The notes beneath the pieces were generated by a model that did no database searches, was not told where the DNA came from, and was given only the letters and a program-made list of their open reading frames with translations. Made by a program: the position numbers and the translations under genes. From the NCBI GenBank assembly GCA_024405635.1, contig JAKSOL010000006.1, positions 1-46,135 on the forward strand: 46,135 nt of DNA. Reading direction: 5' to 3'. The DNA is from Salinivirgaceae bacterium. Its GTDB lineage: Bacteria; Bacteroidota; Bacteroidia; Bacteroidales; SZUA-534. Below are positions 1 to 5,551 of the stretch, one piece after another. The number at the start of each line of letters is the position of its first letter. Position 1 is the stretch's first letter.

Positions 1-568
1 TGCCTATGTTTACGGCACCTGCCTTGTGTGCTGCAAGCTGAGGTGCAACGCCTTTGAGTGCCGATAGTGCCGCAACGGTAACTATCTCACGATCGGCAGC
101 AGAAAGCTGATCGCCAGCGAAGATGTCACCGAAAAGGTGTGCCTTCAGATAATAGTCGTTCTGAGGAGAGAACTCATTCTTTACAGGTCCGAATAGTTTT
201 GTCTGTACTTCTGTGCCGACTTCAAGAGATTTCTTTGCGTCCTCCCAAATTGCTGGGCGAACCCAAGGCTTGCCTTCATTGTACTTGCCGTTTCCTGATT
301 CTATCACTTTGCTCAATACTCCGAGAGCGTTCAAAGAGCGTGGGAATCCTGTATAAGCATAGAGTTGAGAGAATGCTTCTTTGATTTCATTGATTGTTAC
401 ACCACCATCAAGAGCTGCCTTAATAGCAGGTTCAAGACGAATGAGATCGCCCTGTGCTTCAAGAGCGGCGATAGTAGCCAAATGCTTCTGACGATCAGAA
501 AGCGATTGTGCTGATATTGTAGTTACCATAGTGAATAGAATTAAAGGAATTGTGAATAATTTTTTCAT
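1..568 (-). CDS. Carboxymuconolactone decarboxylase (CMD)/AhpD-like family protein, exported, partial
   Basis: The gene starts at an ATG at 568-566 and runs off the left edge, so 189 codons are visible. The N-terminus (MKKLFTIPLILF...ISAQS) is a Sec signal peptide ending near residue 21. The visible end has the CMD signature HLFGDIFAGD followed by LSAADREIVTVAALSAL and QLAAHKAGAVNIG. CMD-fold proteins are helical oligomers; some act as decarboxylases, others (AhpD) as thiol peroxidase partners. The visible part has no CxxC pair, which argues against AhpD-type redox chemistry. Exported CMD proteins in this phylum often sit beside AraC, flavodoxin and hydrolase genes, as here. Its promoter carries the same direct-repeat operator as the hydrolase operon starting at 7551, so co-regulation is inferred. 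The exact substrate is unknown. Confidence 0.85.
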   Translation of the reverse strand, partial: MKKLFTIPLILFTMVTTISAQSLSDRQKHLATIAALEAQGDLIRLEPAIKAALDGGVTINEIKEAFSQLYAYTGFPRSLNALGVLSKVIESGNGKYNEGKPWVRPAIWEDAKKSLEVGTEVQTKLFGPVKNEFSPQNDYYLKAHLFGDIFAGDQLSAADREIVTVAALSALKGVAPQLAAHKAGAVNIG

Positions 569-596
569 CGTTTTATATTTTGTTTATTAACGACTA

Positions 597-604
597 CAAA
601 ATTA
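597..604 (-). promoter_or_regulatory. -7 promoter box of the CMD gene
   Basis: On the minus strand this reads TAATTTTG, a perfect match to the Bacteroidota -7 consensus TAnnTTTG, 28 bases before the ATG. No TTTG -33 element is visible at the usual distance. Instead a pair of direct repeats (629-663) begins 24 bases upstream of the box, which suggests activator-dependent transcription. Confidence 0.6.
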
Positions 605-628
605 CTCACAATATTTATAATATAGCAT

Positions 629-663
629 ACCCGAATTTTGGGAGTTGTAACCAATTTTTGGGA
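629..663. promoter_or_regulatory. Putative AraC-family operator: two direct repeats
   Basis: Two plus-strand copies, CGAATTTTGGGA (632-643) and CCAATTTTTGGGA (651-663), end exactly 20 bases apart, about two helical turns. The first begins 24 bases from the -7 box at 597-604. The same motif, with the same 24-base gap, precedes the hydrolase operon (7593-7624). AraC-family proteins typically bind tandem direct repeats next to the promoter, so the regulator encoded at 5552-6448 is the likely ligand. This is inferred, not shown. Confidence 0.55.
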
Positions 664-714
664 AATCAATTTATTTGCATGTCTAAAATACGAGGAATTA
701 TATGCTGCGAAGTA

Positions 715-1683
715 CTACAATGCAGCATTAAACAGCCAACCGAGTAGAATGATTGCTATGGATACAGTGCCGAAGAAAATGCCGATGAGCTTCATGTTCA
801 TGACCTTCTTGAGCATAGTGGCTTCGGGGAGCGAGAGTCCTACTACTGACATCATGAAGGCGAGTGCTGTACCGAGGCTTACTCCTTTGGCTACGAAAAC
901 TTCGACAACAGGCACAATGCCTGCAGCATTGGCATACATGGGTACGGCGAGGATGACGGCAAGTGGTACTGCATACCAGTGTTCACCGCTGAGATACTCC
1001 TCGAAGAACCCTTCGGGTACGTAGCCGTGCATAGTGGCTCCGATGGCAATACCGATGATGACGTAGAGGATTACACCACGAATGATGCCAATGGCTTCCT
1101 TGATGATCTGTGGCATTCGCTGAAGGAGAGTGAGTTTTTCGACGGTCAATTCCTCTTGAGCACCATTTGCCATCTGCTGGATTTGCAATACCCAAGGACT
1201 AAGATTCTCCTCCAGCTTCATCTTGCCAAGAATAAAACCGCCAATAGTGCCAAGAAGTATGCCGCTGACAACGTAGATGGCCGTCACCTTCCAGCCGAAT
1301 GTTCCGGCAAACATTGCCACTGCTACTTCATTGACAAGTGGCGAAGTTATAAGGAAAGAGAACGTCACACCCAATGGAATACCGCCCTTAACAAAACCGA
1401 TGAACAACGGAATCGAAGAGCAAGAGCAGAAGGGAGTGATGGCCCCAAAAAGCGATGCCAGGAGGTACTGCAATCCGTAAAGTTCGCGCGAATTGAGGAA
1501 GTTGCGCAGTCGCTCCACAGGGAAGTAGGCATTGACTACGCCCATCACTGTGCTGATGAGGAAGAGCAGCAGCACTATCTTCAGCGAGTCATAGACGAAG
1601 AAGTTCAGTGCTTCGCCCAAGCGTGTTGTTGCATCTATGCCGAAGAGGTCATAGATTAGAAAATCAGCAAATTGTTGTATCAT
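715..1683 (-). CDS. ArsP/UPF0718-type permease (DUF318)
   Basis: A polytopic membrane protein of about 322 residues matching the permease family PF03773. Family hallmarks visible are FGAITPFCSCSSIP (Cys86 and Cys88, numbering from 1683), SFLITSPLVNEVA, and a second hydrophobic half with VPMYANAAGIVPV. Members export organoarsenicals (ArsP) or are uncharacterised permeases. I chose the ATG at 1683 (MIQQFADFL), which lies 4 bases after the stop of the upstream gene. A start at 1722 would add 13 residues and overlap that gene. It is the last gene of the thioredoxin-ArsF-ArsG-permease operon. Substrate assignment rests on context. A 7-bp inverted repeat (702-708 and 722-728) spans the stop codon but has no T tract. 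Confidence 0.85.
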   Translation of the reverse strand: MIQQFADFLIYDLFGIDATTRLGEALNFFVYDSLKIVLLLFLISTVMGVVNAYFPVERLRNFLNSRELYGLQYLLASLFGAITPFCSCSSIPLFIGFVKGGIPLGVTFSFLITSPLVNEVAVAMFAGTFGWKVTAIYVVSGILLGTIGGFILGKMKLEENLSPWVLQIQQMANGAQEELTVEKLTLLQRMPQIIKEAIGIIRGVILYVIIGIAIGATMHGYVPEGFFEEYLSGEHWYAVPLAVILAVPMYANAAGIVPVVEVFVAKGVSLGTALAFMMSVVGLSLPEATMLKKVMNMKLIGIFFGTVSIAIILLGWLFNAAL

Positions 1684-1687
1684 AATG

Positions 1688-2419
1688 CTATGCGATAAGG
1701 ATTGTGTAACAGTAATAAGCACCTACGCCGATGAACAGTACGGCGACGATGCGGTTGAACCACAGCTGCAAGAGGGTTACCTTGCTCATGAACGTGCTAA
1801 GCGAATTGATGCTATAGGCAAATACCCATGCCACCACGAGCACAGGAAGCGCCGTTGCTATGGCGAAAACCAACGGAAGCAGATAACCAGTGGCTGCTTC
1901 TGCAGACATTGGGATGAGCATTCCGAAGAAGAGCAATCCACTTGTTGGGCAGAACGCCATGGCGAAGAGTATTCCCAATACTAAGCTACCCCATGCTCCA
2001 GAGTATGTGCCACTCATATTGCCGCTAAACCCGAACTTCGGCAGATGCAGTTTGTCACCAAAGAGCATGAACAAGCCGATGAGGATAAGCGCAGGGCCAA
2101 GGATGAGTTCGCCCCATTCGCTGATGACCTGCTGAAGCCCGAAGGTGTCGGCTCCCTGTCTTATTATATAAATAAGGAGTGCGCCAAGGAGCGTGTAAGC
2201 CAGAATGCGACCGAGAGTGTAGAGAATGCCACTCCATAACACTCGTCTTTGTGCATTGCCTTTACTGTCATTACTCTCCATGCAGCCGCGGGCGATGTAA
2301 CCAACGGCGGTCACGTTGGTAGCCAAAGGACAAGGACTCAGGGCGGTAAGCAATCCTAAAAGGAATGCCGAGATGGCCGGTATCTGACTATTGTCTATCA
2401 ATTGGTTTAGAAAGTCCAT
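1688..2419 (-). CDS. ArsG/CcdA-like membrane protein (DsbD transmembrane family)
   Basis: A 243-residue protein with about six hydrophobic segments, resembling the electron-carrying membrane domain of DsbD/CcdA. The two conserved family cysteines are visible: Cys30 in the LSPCPLA motif and Cys157 in FCPTSGLL. CcdA-type proteins pass reducing equivalents from cytosolic thioredoxin to the periplasm. In Bacteroidota ars operons a homologue is called ArsG and annotated as an aromatic arsenical efflux permease. The gene stops 4 bases before the ATG of the permease gene and starts 6 bases after the ArsF-like stop, so translation is probably coupled. Neighbours (small thioredoxin, exported CxxC lipoprotein, ArsR) support either arsenic detoxification or thiol-redox relay. 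The fold call is firm; the substrate is not. Confidence 0.82.
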   Translation of the reverse strand: MDFLNQLIDNSQIPAISAFLLGLLTALSPCPLATNVTAVGYIARGCMESNDSKGNAQRRVLWSGILYTLGRILAYTLLGALLIYIIRQGADTFGLQQVISEWGELILGPALILIGLFMLFGDKLHLPKFGFSGNMSGTYSGAWGSLVLGILFAMAFCPTSGLLFFGMLIPMSAEAATGYLLPLVFAIATALPVLVVAWVFAYSINSLSTFMSKVTLLQLWFNRIVAVLFIGVGAYYCYTILIA

Positions 2420-2425
2420 CTGCGT

Positions 2426-2860
2426 TTACCTTATTGCTTTCACAACCTTATCTTTCAACTCCTTGCGGAACCCTTCGCCATTCGTTCTTGCATTGGCAAA
2501 AGCAAAGCGAGTGAGATTTTCTGCGCCCTTTGGTGTAACAACGAAGAGGGAAGAGAATGTCACCTTGTACTTGGCTGCAATCTTCTTGCCCTCCTCCGTC
2601 GAGAAGTCAACGACGTGGAACTTCACCTTGCCAGCCTTCACCTGCTTTGCCAATTCGCCCTCCACGAGAGCCTTTGTCTCTTTCTCTATTGCTATACAGG
2701 TCATGCACCGCTGCTTGCCGTGGAAGTAGATAATTTCAACTGGCGATGCATTCTTTGCAACGCTTTCAGACTTTGTCTCTGGTGCGTTATTACTAGAACA
2801 AGCGCTGATAGTGGCTGAAGAAAAAAGGACAGCCATCATGATAATTGTGATCTTTTTCAT
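2426..2860 (-). CDS. ArsF-like thioredoxin-fold lipoprotein
   Basis: A 144-residue lipoprotein: the signal sequence ends in a lipobox with Cys21 (TISACSS). A thioredoxin-like domain follows, with a CMTC active site (Cys52/Cys55) after the strand VEIIYFHG. It matches the family RefSeq names nitrophenyl compound nitroreductase subunit ArsF, found beside ArsG-type membrane proteins in Bacteroidota. The CxxC and lipid anchor suggest a periplasmic thiol-redox role fed by the CcdA-like protein encoded 6 bases downstream. The name implies nitroaromatic arsenical chemistry, which the sequence alone cannot prove. A palindromic repeat element (2893-2924) separates it from the thioredoxin gene. Confidence 0.8.
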   Translation of the reverse strand: MKKITIIMMAVLFSSATISACSSNNAPETKSESVAKNASPVEIIYFHGKQRCMTCIAIEKETKALVEGELAKQVKAGKVKFHVVDFSTEEGKKIAAKYKVTFSSLFVVTPKGAENLTRFAFANARTNGEGFRKELKDKVVKAIR

Positions 2861-2892
2861 GTCTTTTCAATATTACCAATTCATTTAACAAA

Positions 2893-2924
2893 CTCCTCCC
2901 CTGGGGGAGGTTGGGAGGGGTTTT
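2893..2924. repeat. Palindromic GC-rich repeat element, intergenic copy
   Basis: The stretch CCTCCCC-TG-GGGGAGG followed by TTGGGAGGGG forms a strong hairpin in the 62-base gap between the thioredoxin and ArsF-like genes and touches the thioredoxin stop codon. Its reverse complement has the same layout (CCCCTCC, short spacer, TCCCCC, loop, GGGGGAG) as the elements inside the coding regions at 4194-4270 and 5132-5195. It is therefore called as a member of one REP-like family. Confidence 0.6.
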
Positions 2925-3153
2925 ATTTCAAAATCTCCAGCAACTCCTTCTCGTTCTTCTGACCGCGAGCAACAACCTCGCCATCCACCACCAACGCCGG
3001 CAGCGACATCACGTTGTACTGCATCACCTCCATAATGTCGTCCACCTTTTCTACGGTGGCATCAATCTGGTTGTTCTTTACTACTGCCTCTACGAGCGAA
3101 GCAAACTTCTGGTTGCAAGCGCATGCGCTTACCAATACTTTGATCTGTTTCAT
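2923..3153 (-). CDS. Small thioredoxin-fold protein (MTH895/TM0996-like)
   Basis: A 76-residue cytosolic protein resembling the small glutaredoxin-like family of archaeal MTH895: beta strand IKVLV, active-site loop, helix, then SLPALVVDGEVVARG with the cis-Pro typical of thioredoxin folds. Where homologues carry CxxC this protein has CAC (Cys11 and Cys13). The start at 3153 (MKQIKVLV) matches the family and has GGAGG about 13 bases upstream; an ATG at 3183 would add ten unconserved residues. It heads the ArsF-ArsG-permease operon and has its own promoter at about 3246, distinct from that of arsR. Probable role: cytosolic electron donor to the CcdA-like membrane protein. Confidence 0.82.
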   Translation of the reverse strand: MKQIKVLVSACACNQKFASLVEAVVKNNQIDATVEKVDDIMEVMQYNVMSLPALVVDGEVVARGQKNEKELLEILK

Positions 3154-3238
3154 AATCTGTCTGCCTCCTCTTAACTCTTCCATCCAGGGATGAGAACCGC
3201 AACAAGGCTCGGGTTATATTATTGATGTCTATAATTCG

Positions 3239-3253
3239 CAAAACTACGAACAT
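3239..3253 (-). promoter_or_regulatory. Promoter with ArsR-type half-site for the thioredoxin-permease operon
   Basis: On the minus strand 3239-3246 reads TAGTTTTG, a match to the -7 consensus TAnnTTTG, with TTTT 19 bases upstream as a weak -33. The plus-strand 14-mer CAAAACTACGAACA (3239-3252) differs at one position from CAAAATTACGAACA in the arsR promoter (3689-3702). The shared TACGAACA is one arm of the inverted repeat at the arsR promoter. Likely the same repressor acts at both. Confidence 0.55.
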
Positions 3254-3268
3254 ATAGCTTTTAAGAAA

Positions 3269-3292
3269 ACCCTCGAAGGTAATAACGAGGGT
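3269..3292 (-). terminator. Weak terminator or attenuator downstream of arsR
   Basis: ACCCTCG (3269-3275) and CGAGGGT (3286-3292) form a perfect 7-bp stem with a 10-base loop. On the minus strand the stem is followed by TTTCTT, so it could end or attenuate arsR transcription before the second promoter at 3239-3246. The short T tract makes it weak. Confidence 0.4.
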
Positions 3293-3330
3293 ACAACTAG
3301 GTCAAAGAGTGCGTTTTGGGATAGGACAAA

Positions 3331-3660
3331 TTACTTGCAGCAATCCTCTTTCTTCTCGCACAATTCCATGTTGAAGAATTCTGCAAACAACTGCTGAGCA
3401 TACGCCCAGTTCTCGCGGTTGATACAATACTTCACCTTAGGCGTCTCTATCTCCCCTTGTATCAAGCCGGCATCCTTCAATGCTGACAGGTGCTGACTTA
3501 CCGTTGCCTTGGCAATAGGCAGCTCTTCGTGGATGTCGCCAAAGTAACACGCATCCTGCTTTGCCAGGAACTTCATGATAGCGATGCGAGCCGGATGCCC
3601 GAGAGCCTTGGCAAATCCCGCCAGTGTCTCCGTCTTAATGCAATACTTCTTTTCTGCCAT
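3331..3660 (-). CDS. arsR: ArsR/SmtB-family transcriptional repressor
   Basis: A 109-residue winged-helix protein. The recognition helix region is AKATVSQHLSALKDAGLIQG (about residues 50-70), preceded by LGHPARIAIMKFLA, both classic for ArsR. Candidate thiol sensors are Cys38 in DACYFGD and a C-terminal cluster Cys101, Cys107 and Cys108; the canonical ELCVCDL box is not intact, so the metal-sensing site probably uses a different arrangement. It precedes the ars-like operon on the same strand with a 177-base gap that holds a hairpin and a second promoter. Its own promoter carries a 9-bp inverted repeat at the -33 and -7 boxes. The ligand (As(III), an organoarsenical, or a thiol-reactive compound) is not determined. 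Confidence 0.88.
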   Translation of the reverse strand: MAEKKYCIKTETLAGFAKALGHPARIAIMKFLAKQDACYFGDIHEELPIAKATVSQHLSALKDAGLIQGEIETPKVKYCINRENWAYAQQLFAEFFNMELCEKKEDCCK

Positions 3661-3688
3661 AATAAGCGTTGTTTTAATTTTCTGTTTG

Positions 3689-3732
3689 CAAAATTACGAA
3701 CAATATTTTAAATCAACAAATGTTTGTTCGTA
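3689..3732 (-). promoter_or_regulatory. arsR promoter with overlapping inverted-repeat operator
   Basis: On the minus strand TTTG (3717-3720) and TAATTTTG (3689-3696) are separated by 20 bases, a textbook Bacteroidota promoter. The 9-bp inverted repeat TACGAACAA (3695-3703) and TTGTTCGTA (3724-3732) overlaps the -7 box and flanks the -33 box, so a bound dimer would block polymerase. ArsR autoregulation is the likely function. Confidence 0.7.
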
Positions 3733-3750
3733 TTTTTACGATTAATTAAC

Positions 3751-3803
3751 AAAAAAGCCTCATTCATCAATTCTTTAGACGAAAGAATAGTGATGAATGA
3801 GGC
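3751..3803 (-). terminator. Rho-independent terminator of the hydrolase-AraC-flavodoxin-ABM operon
   Basis: GCCTCATTCATCA and TGATGAATGAGGC (from 3757 to 3803) form a 13-bp perfect outer stem, with ATTCTTT/AAAGAAT pairing inside it. Read on the minus strand it is followed by a run of six T residues (3756-3751). It lies 69 bases after the ABM gene stop. Confidence 0.8.
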
Positions 3804-3871
3804 AAAGTTATCTTTCTAGCAGTTTTTTAATCGTCAAATTTGTTGCGACAATTCTGTAGCTTCAAGTTCTA

Positions 3872-4327
3872 TTAGTTTGCTTTATTGAATATCAACGGCA
3901 GACATTCTGGTGCCATCTGACGCATATCCACGAGGTCAAGACCTTTCACCATGTGGAGGGTTCCTTGCTTGTAGGTTTGAAAATGCTCAGTTTTGATGTG
4001 GTGTTGGTATGCTTCCTGTGAGGCGTAGATTTCAAGAATGCGAATCTGGCAGTCGTTACGAAACTGTTGCATCGGGTAGATGCAGATCACTCCTGGTTCT
4101 TCCTTAACCGATGTTGCTCCAACATTGTGGGCAAACTCCAGATATTCCGTGAGGTATTCGGGATAAACCTCTATCTCGCTGATTCTGACTAAGACCCCCT
4201 CCGTCTCCCCCTTATATGGGGAGTGATCTTTGCCTCCCCATCCCTCCGTCTCCCCCGTAGAGGGGGAGTGTTGGGCATTAGTGTTGATACTAATCATAAG
4301 CAATAAAAAGGTGATGATTTTCTTCAT
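3872..4327 (-). CDS. Exported antibiotic-biosynthesis-monooxygenase (ABM) family protein, putative quinol monooxygenase
   Basis: A 151-residue protein: signal peptide (residues 1-18, ending NAQ) followed by a ferredoxin-like ABM domain (about 45-140; VLVRISEIEVYPEYLTEYLEFA..., ILEIYASQEAYQHHIKTEHF). ABM proteins such as YgiN act on quinols or hydroxylated aromatics without metal or cofactor. Residues 20-44 (HSPSTGETEG, WGGKD, HSPYKGETEG) do not belong to the family: they are encoded by two tandem copies of a palindromic DNA repeat (4194-4270) inserted just after the signal peptide without breaking the frame. The gene overlaps the upstream stop by one base (TAATG) and is last in the operon. 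Probable role: detoxification of quinone-like electrophiles. Confidence 0.82.
   Translation of the reverse strand: MKKIITFLLLMISINTNAQHSPSTGETEGWGGKDHSPYKGETEGVLVRISEIEVYPEYLTEYLEFAHNVGATSVKEEPGVICIYPMQQFRNDCQIRILEIYASQEAYQHHIKTEHFQTYKQGTLHMVKGLDLVDMRQMAPECLPLIFNKAN
4194..4270. repeat. Tandem palindromic repeat elements inside the ABM gene
   Basis: Two near-identical units lie in tandem, each with CCCTCCGTCTCCCCC, a short loop (TTATAT or GTAGA) and GGGGAGTG. Each forms a C-run/G-run hairpin. They code in frame for SPxxGETEG on the minus strand. Related copies are at 5132-5195 and 2893-2924. Confidence 0.7.
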
Positions 4328-5535
4328 TACTTTGCTTTCTTTACTCTATTCTCAATGTACATTCCCTTTGCAGGAACCTCCGCGAGTTTCTGGCCATTCA
4401 ATGCGTAGATGTTGTTCGACTTTGTCTGATTTGCAGAAATAGAGGCAACGCCTGTAGGTTTATCGAGAGAAAGCGTAATGCTTACCTCCCCTGTTCCGAA
4501 GGCATCCTTCAGCTGCTGCTTGGTCATTCCTTCAATCTTGCCAATAGGTGTGTATTCCCATGAGTTGCTGTCGAAGAAGATGCAAAGCTGATTACTTGTG
4601 TAGAGCATTATGTCGCCTGGCTCTGTGGTGATGTAGGTGTCGTTGGAGGGAAGCGAGAAACCGAGTGCTCCCACCTTCTCAAAACCACCGTAATCATGAG
4701 CATTGTATGTCACCGCACCACCTTTCAATCGTTCAACCAATGCCTTTGTTGCAGCATTGTCTGCAAGCGTCACCTTCATGGTGCTGTTATTTACTTTCAG
4801 ATTCATTGTGTTATCATTTTGAACTTGTCCTGAGTCAGTCGAAGGATTATCGTTGAAATTTACATCTTTCAGCCATTGTTCCAAGAGGGCTTTGCGCTGT
4901 GAATGTTTCGAAGCATTTATCCAAAGGCTCTTGGCGTAGAACTTACCATTGGGAACGAGACGTTTTGCATCTGCTTCCACACCGCTGATACCGCTGCTAT
5001 GGCTGCTAACAACAAGACCTATATTCTTGCCAGCCATTTCATTACCATGTTTGAAGAGGAATGTCTGCATGTTGCTCGCCATCTGACTCCACCAAAGAGG
5101 GGTAGCGATGATGACGGTGTTGTACTTGCGGACCCCCTCCAGTTCCCCCATAGAGGGGGAGTGTCCATCACTTTCCCATCCCTCTGGCACACCATAAGGG
5201 AAAGAGATTTCTATTTCAGGATAACTACTTTCGCTGTTCGGATTGCTCTTGATTTTGTTCAGCTGCTCTGTACCTATGGCGTAACCATTTGCCTCGTACT
5301 TGAGCGTCTTGTCCACAGGTTCAACCTCGATGACGTCTGCATTGATGAGGGTGCGAAGATCTGCCACAATCTGCTCCGTATGGTTGGTATAGCTGTAATA
5401 CACAATCAATGTCTTGTTGTCGCCATTGGCTGAATTATTGTTTGCAGGAGGCATGGCATTGAGTTCCTCACTCTGACAAGCCATCATGAAGAAAGACATG
5501 ATAACTATATAAAGATGTGAAATATAATTCTTCAT
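4327..5535 (-). CDS. Flavodoxin and cyclophilin-like fusion lipoprotein
   Basis: 402 residues. A lipoprotein signal has Cys20 (FFMMACQS). A flavodoxin domain (about 41-225) shows the FMN phosphate loop YYSYTNHTEQIV and TPLWWSQMASNMQTFL. A cyclophilin-like domain (about 244-355) contains DYGGFEKVGALGFSLP, typical of the small beta-barrel domain found beside flavodoxins. The last 40 residues (NIYALNGQKLAEVPAKGMYI) resemble the short C-terminal domains of secreted Prevotella-type proteins. Two stretches look like repeat-derived insertions: about 115-136 (containing HSPSMGELEG) and the linker at about 228-243 (NPSTDSGQVQN). The gene overlaps its downstream neighbour by one base and starts 16 bases after the AraC stop. 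Likely role: an FMN-dependent extracytoplasmic reductase for quinones. Confidence 0.82.
   Translation of the reverse strand: MKNYISHLYIVIMSFFMMACQSEELNAMPPANNNSANGDNKTLIVYYSYTNHTEQIVADLRTLINADVIEVEPVDKTLKYEANGYAIGTEQLNKIKSNPNSESSYPEIEISFPYGVPEGWESDGHSPSMGELEGVRKYNTVIIATPLWWSQMASNMQTFLFKHGNEMAGKNIGLVVSSHSSGISGVEADAKRLVPNGKFYAKSLWINASKHSQRKALLEQWLKDVNFNDNPSTDSGQVQNDNTMNLKVNNSTMKVTLADNAATKALVERLKGGAVTYNAHDYGGFEKVGALGFSLPSNDTYITTEPGDIMLYTSNQLCIFFDSNSWEYTPIGKIEGMTKQQLKDAFGTGEVSITLSLDKPTGVASISANQTKSNNIYALNGQKLAEVPAKGMYIENRVKKAK
4818..4847. repeat. Second repeat type in the flavodoxin linker
   Basis: The minus strand contains CCTTCGACTGACTCAGGACA, resembling REP-type sequences with the CCTTCGACnnnCTCAGG core seen scattered in many bacterial genomes. 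Here it is read in frame as PSTDSGQ in the linker between the flavodoxin and cyclophilin-like domains. Only one copy is present in the window. Confidence 0.4.
5132..5195. repeat. Palindromic repeat element inside the flavodoxin-fusion gene
   Basis: ACCCCCTCCAGTTCCCCC, loop ATAGA, GGGGGAGTG, then TTCCCATCCCTC. It has the same layout as the two copies in the ABM gene and is again read in frame (HSPSMGELEGV) within the flavodoxin domain, in a surface loop before the strand TVIIATPLWW. Confidence 0.65.
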
Positions 5536-5551
5536 GTGATATTCTTGTTAA

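Noticed and set aside
979..1659. A long open frame on the plus strand within the permease gene
   Set aside because: It is the shadow of the permease on the opposite strand; the translation is rich in Cys, His and Trp with no family resemblance.
4194..4270. Terminator or attenuator hairpins inside the ABM gene
   Set aside because: Strong G/C stems are present but no T tract follows on either strand, and the frame is maintained through them; a repeat element explains them better.
4903..5433. A 176-codon plus-strand frame opposite the flavodoxin-fusion gene
   Set aside because: Shadow frame; the minus strand encodes a clear flavodoxin with intact motifs.
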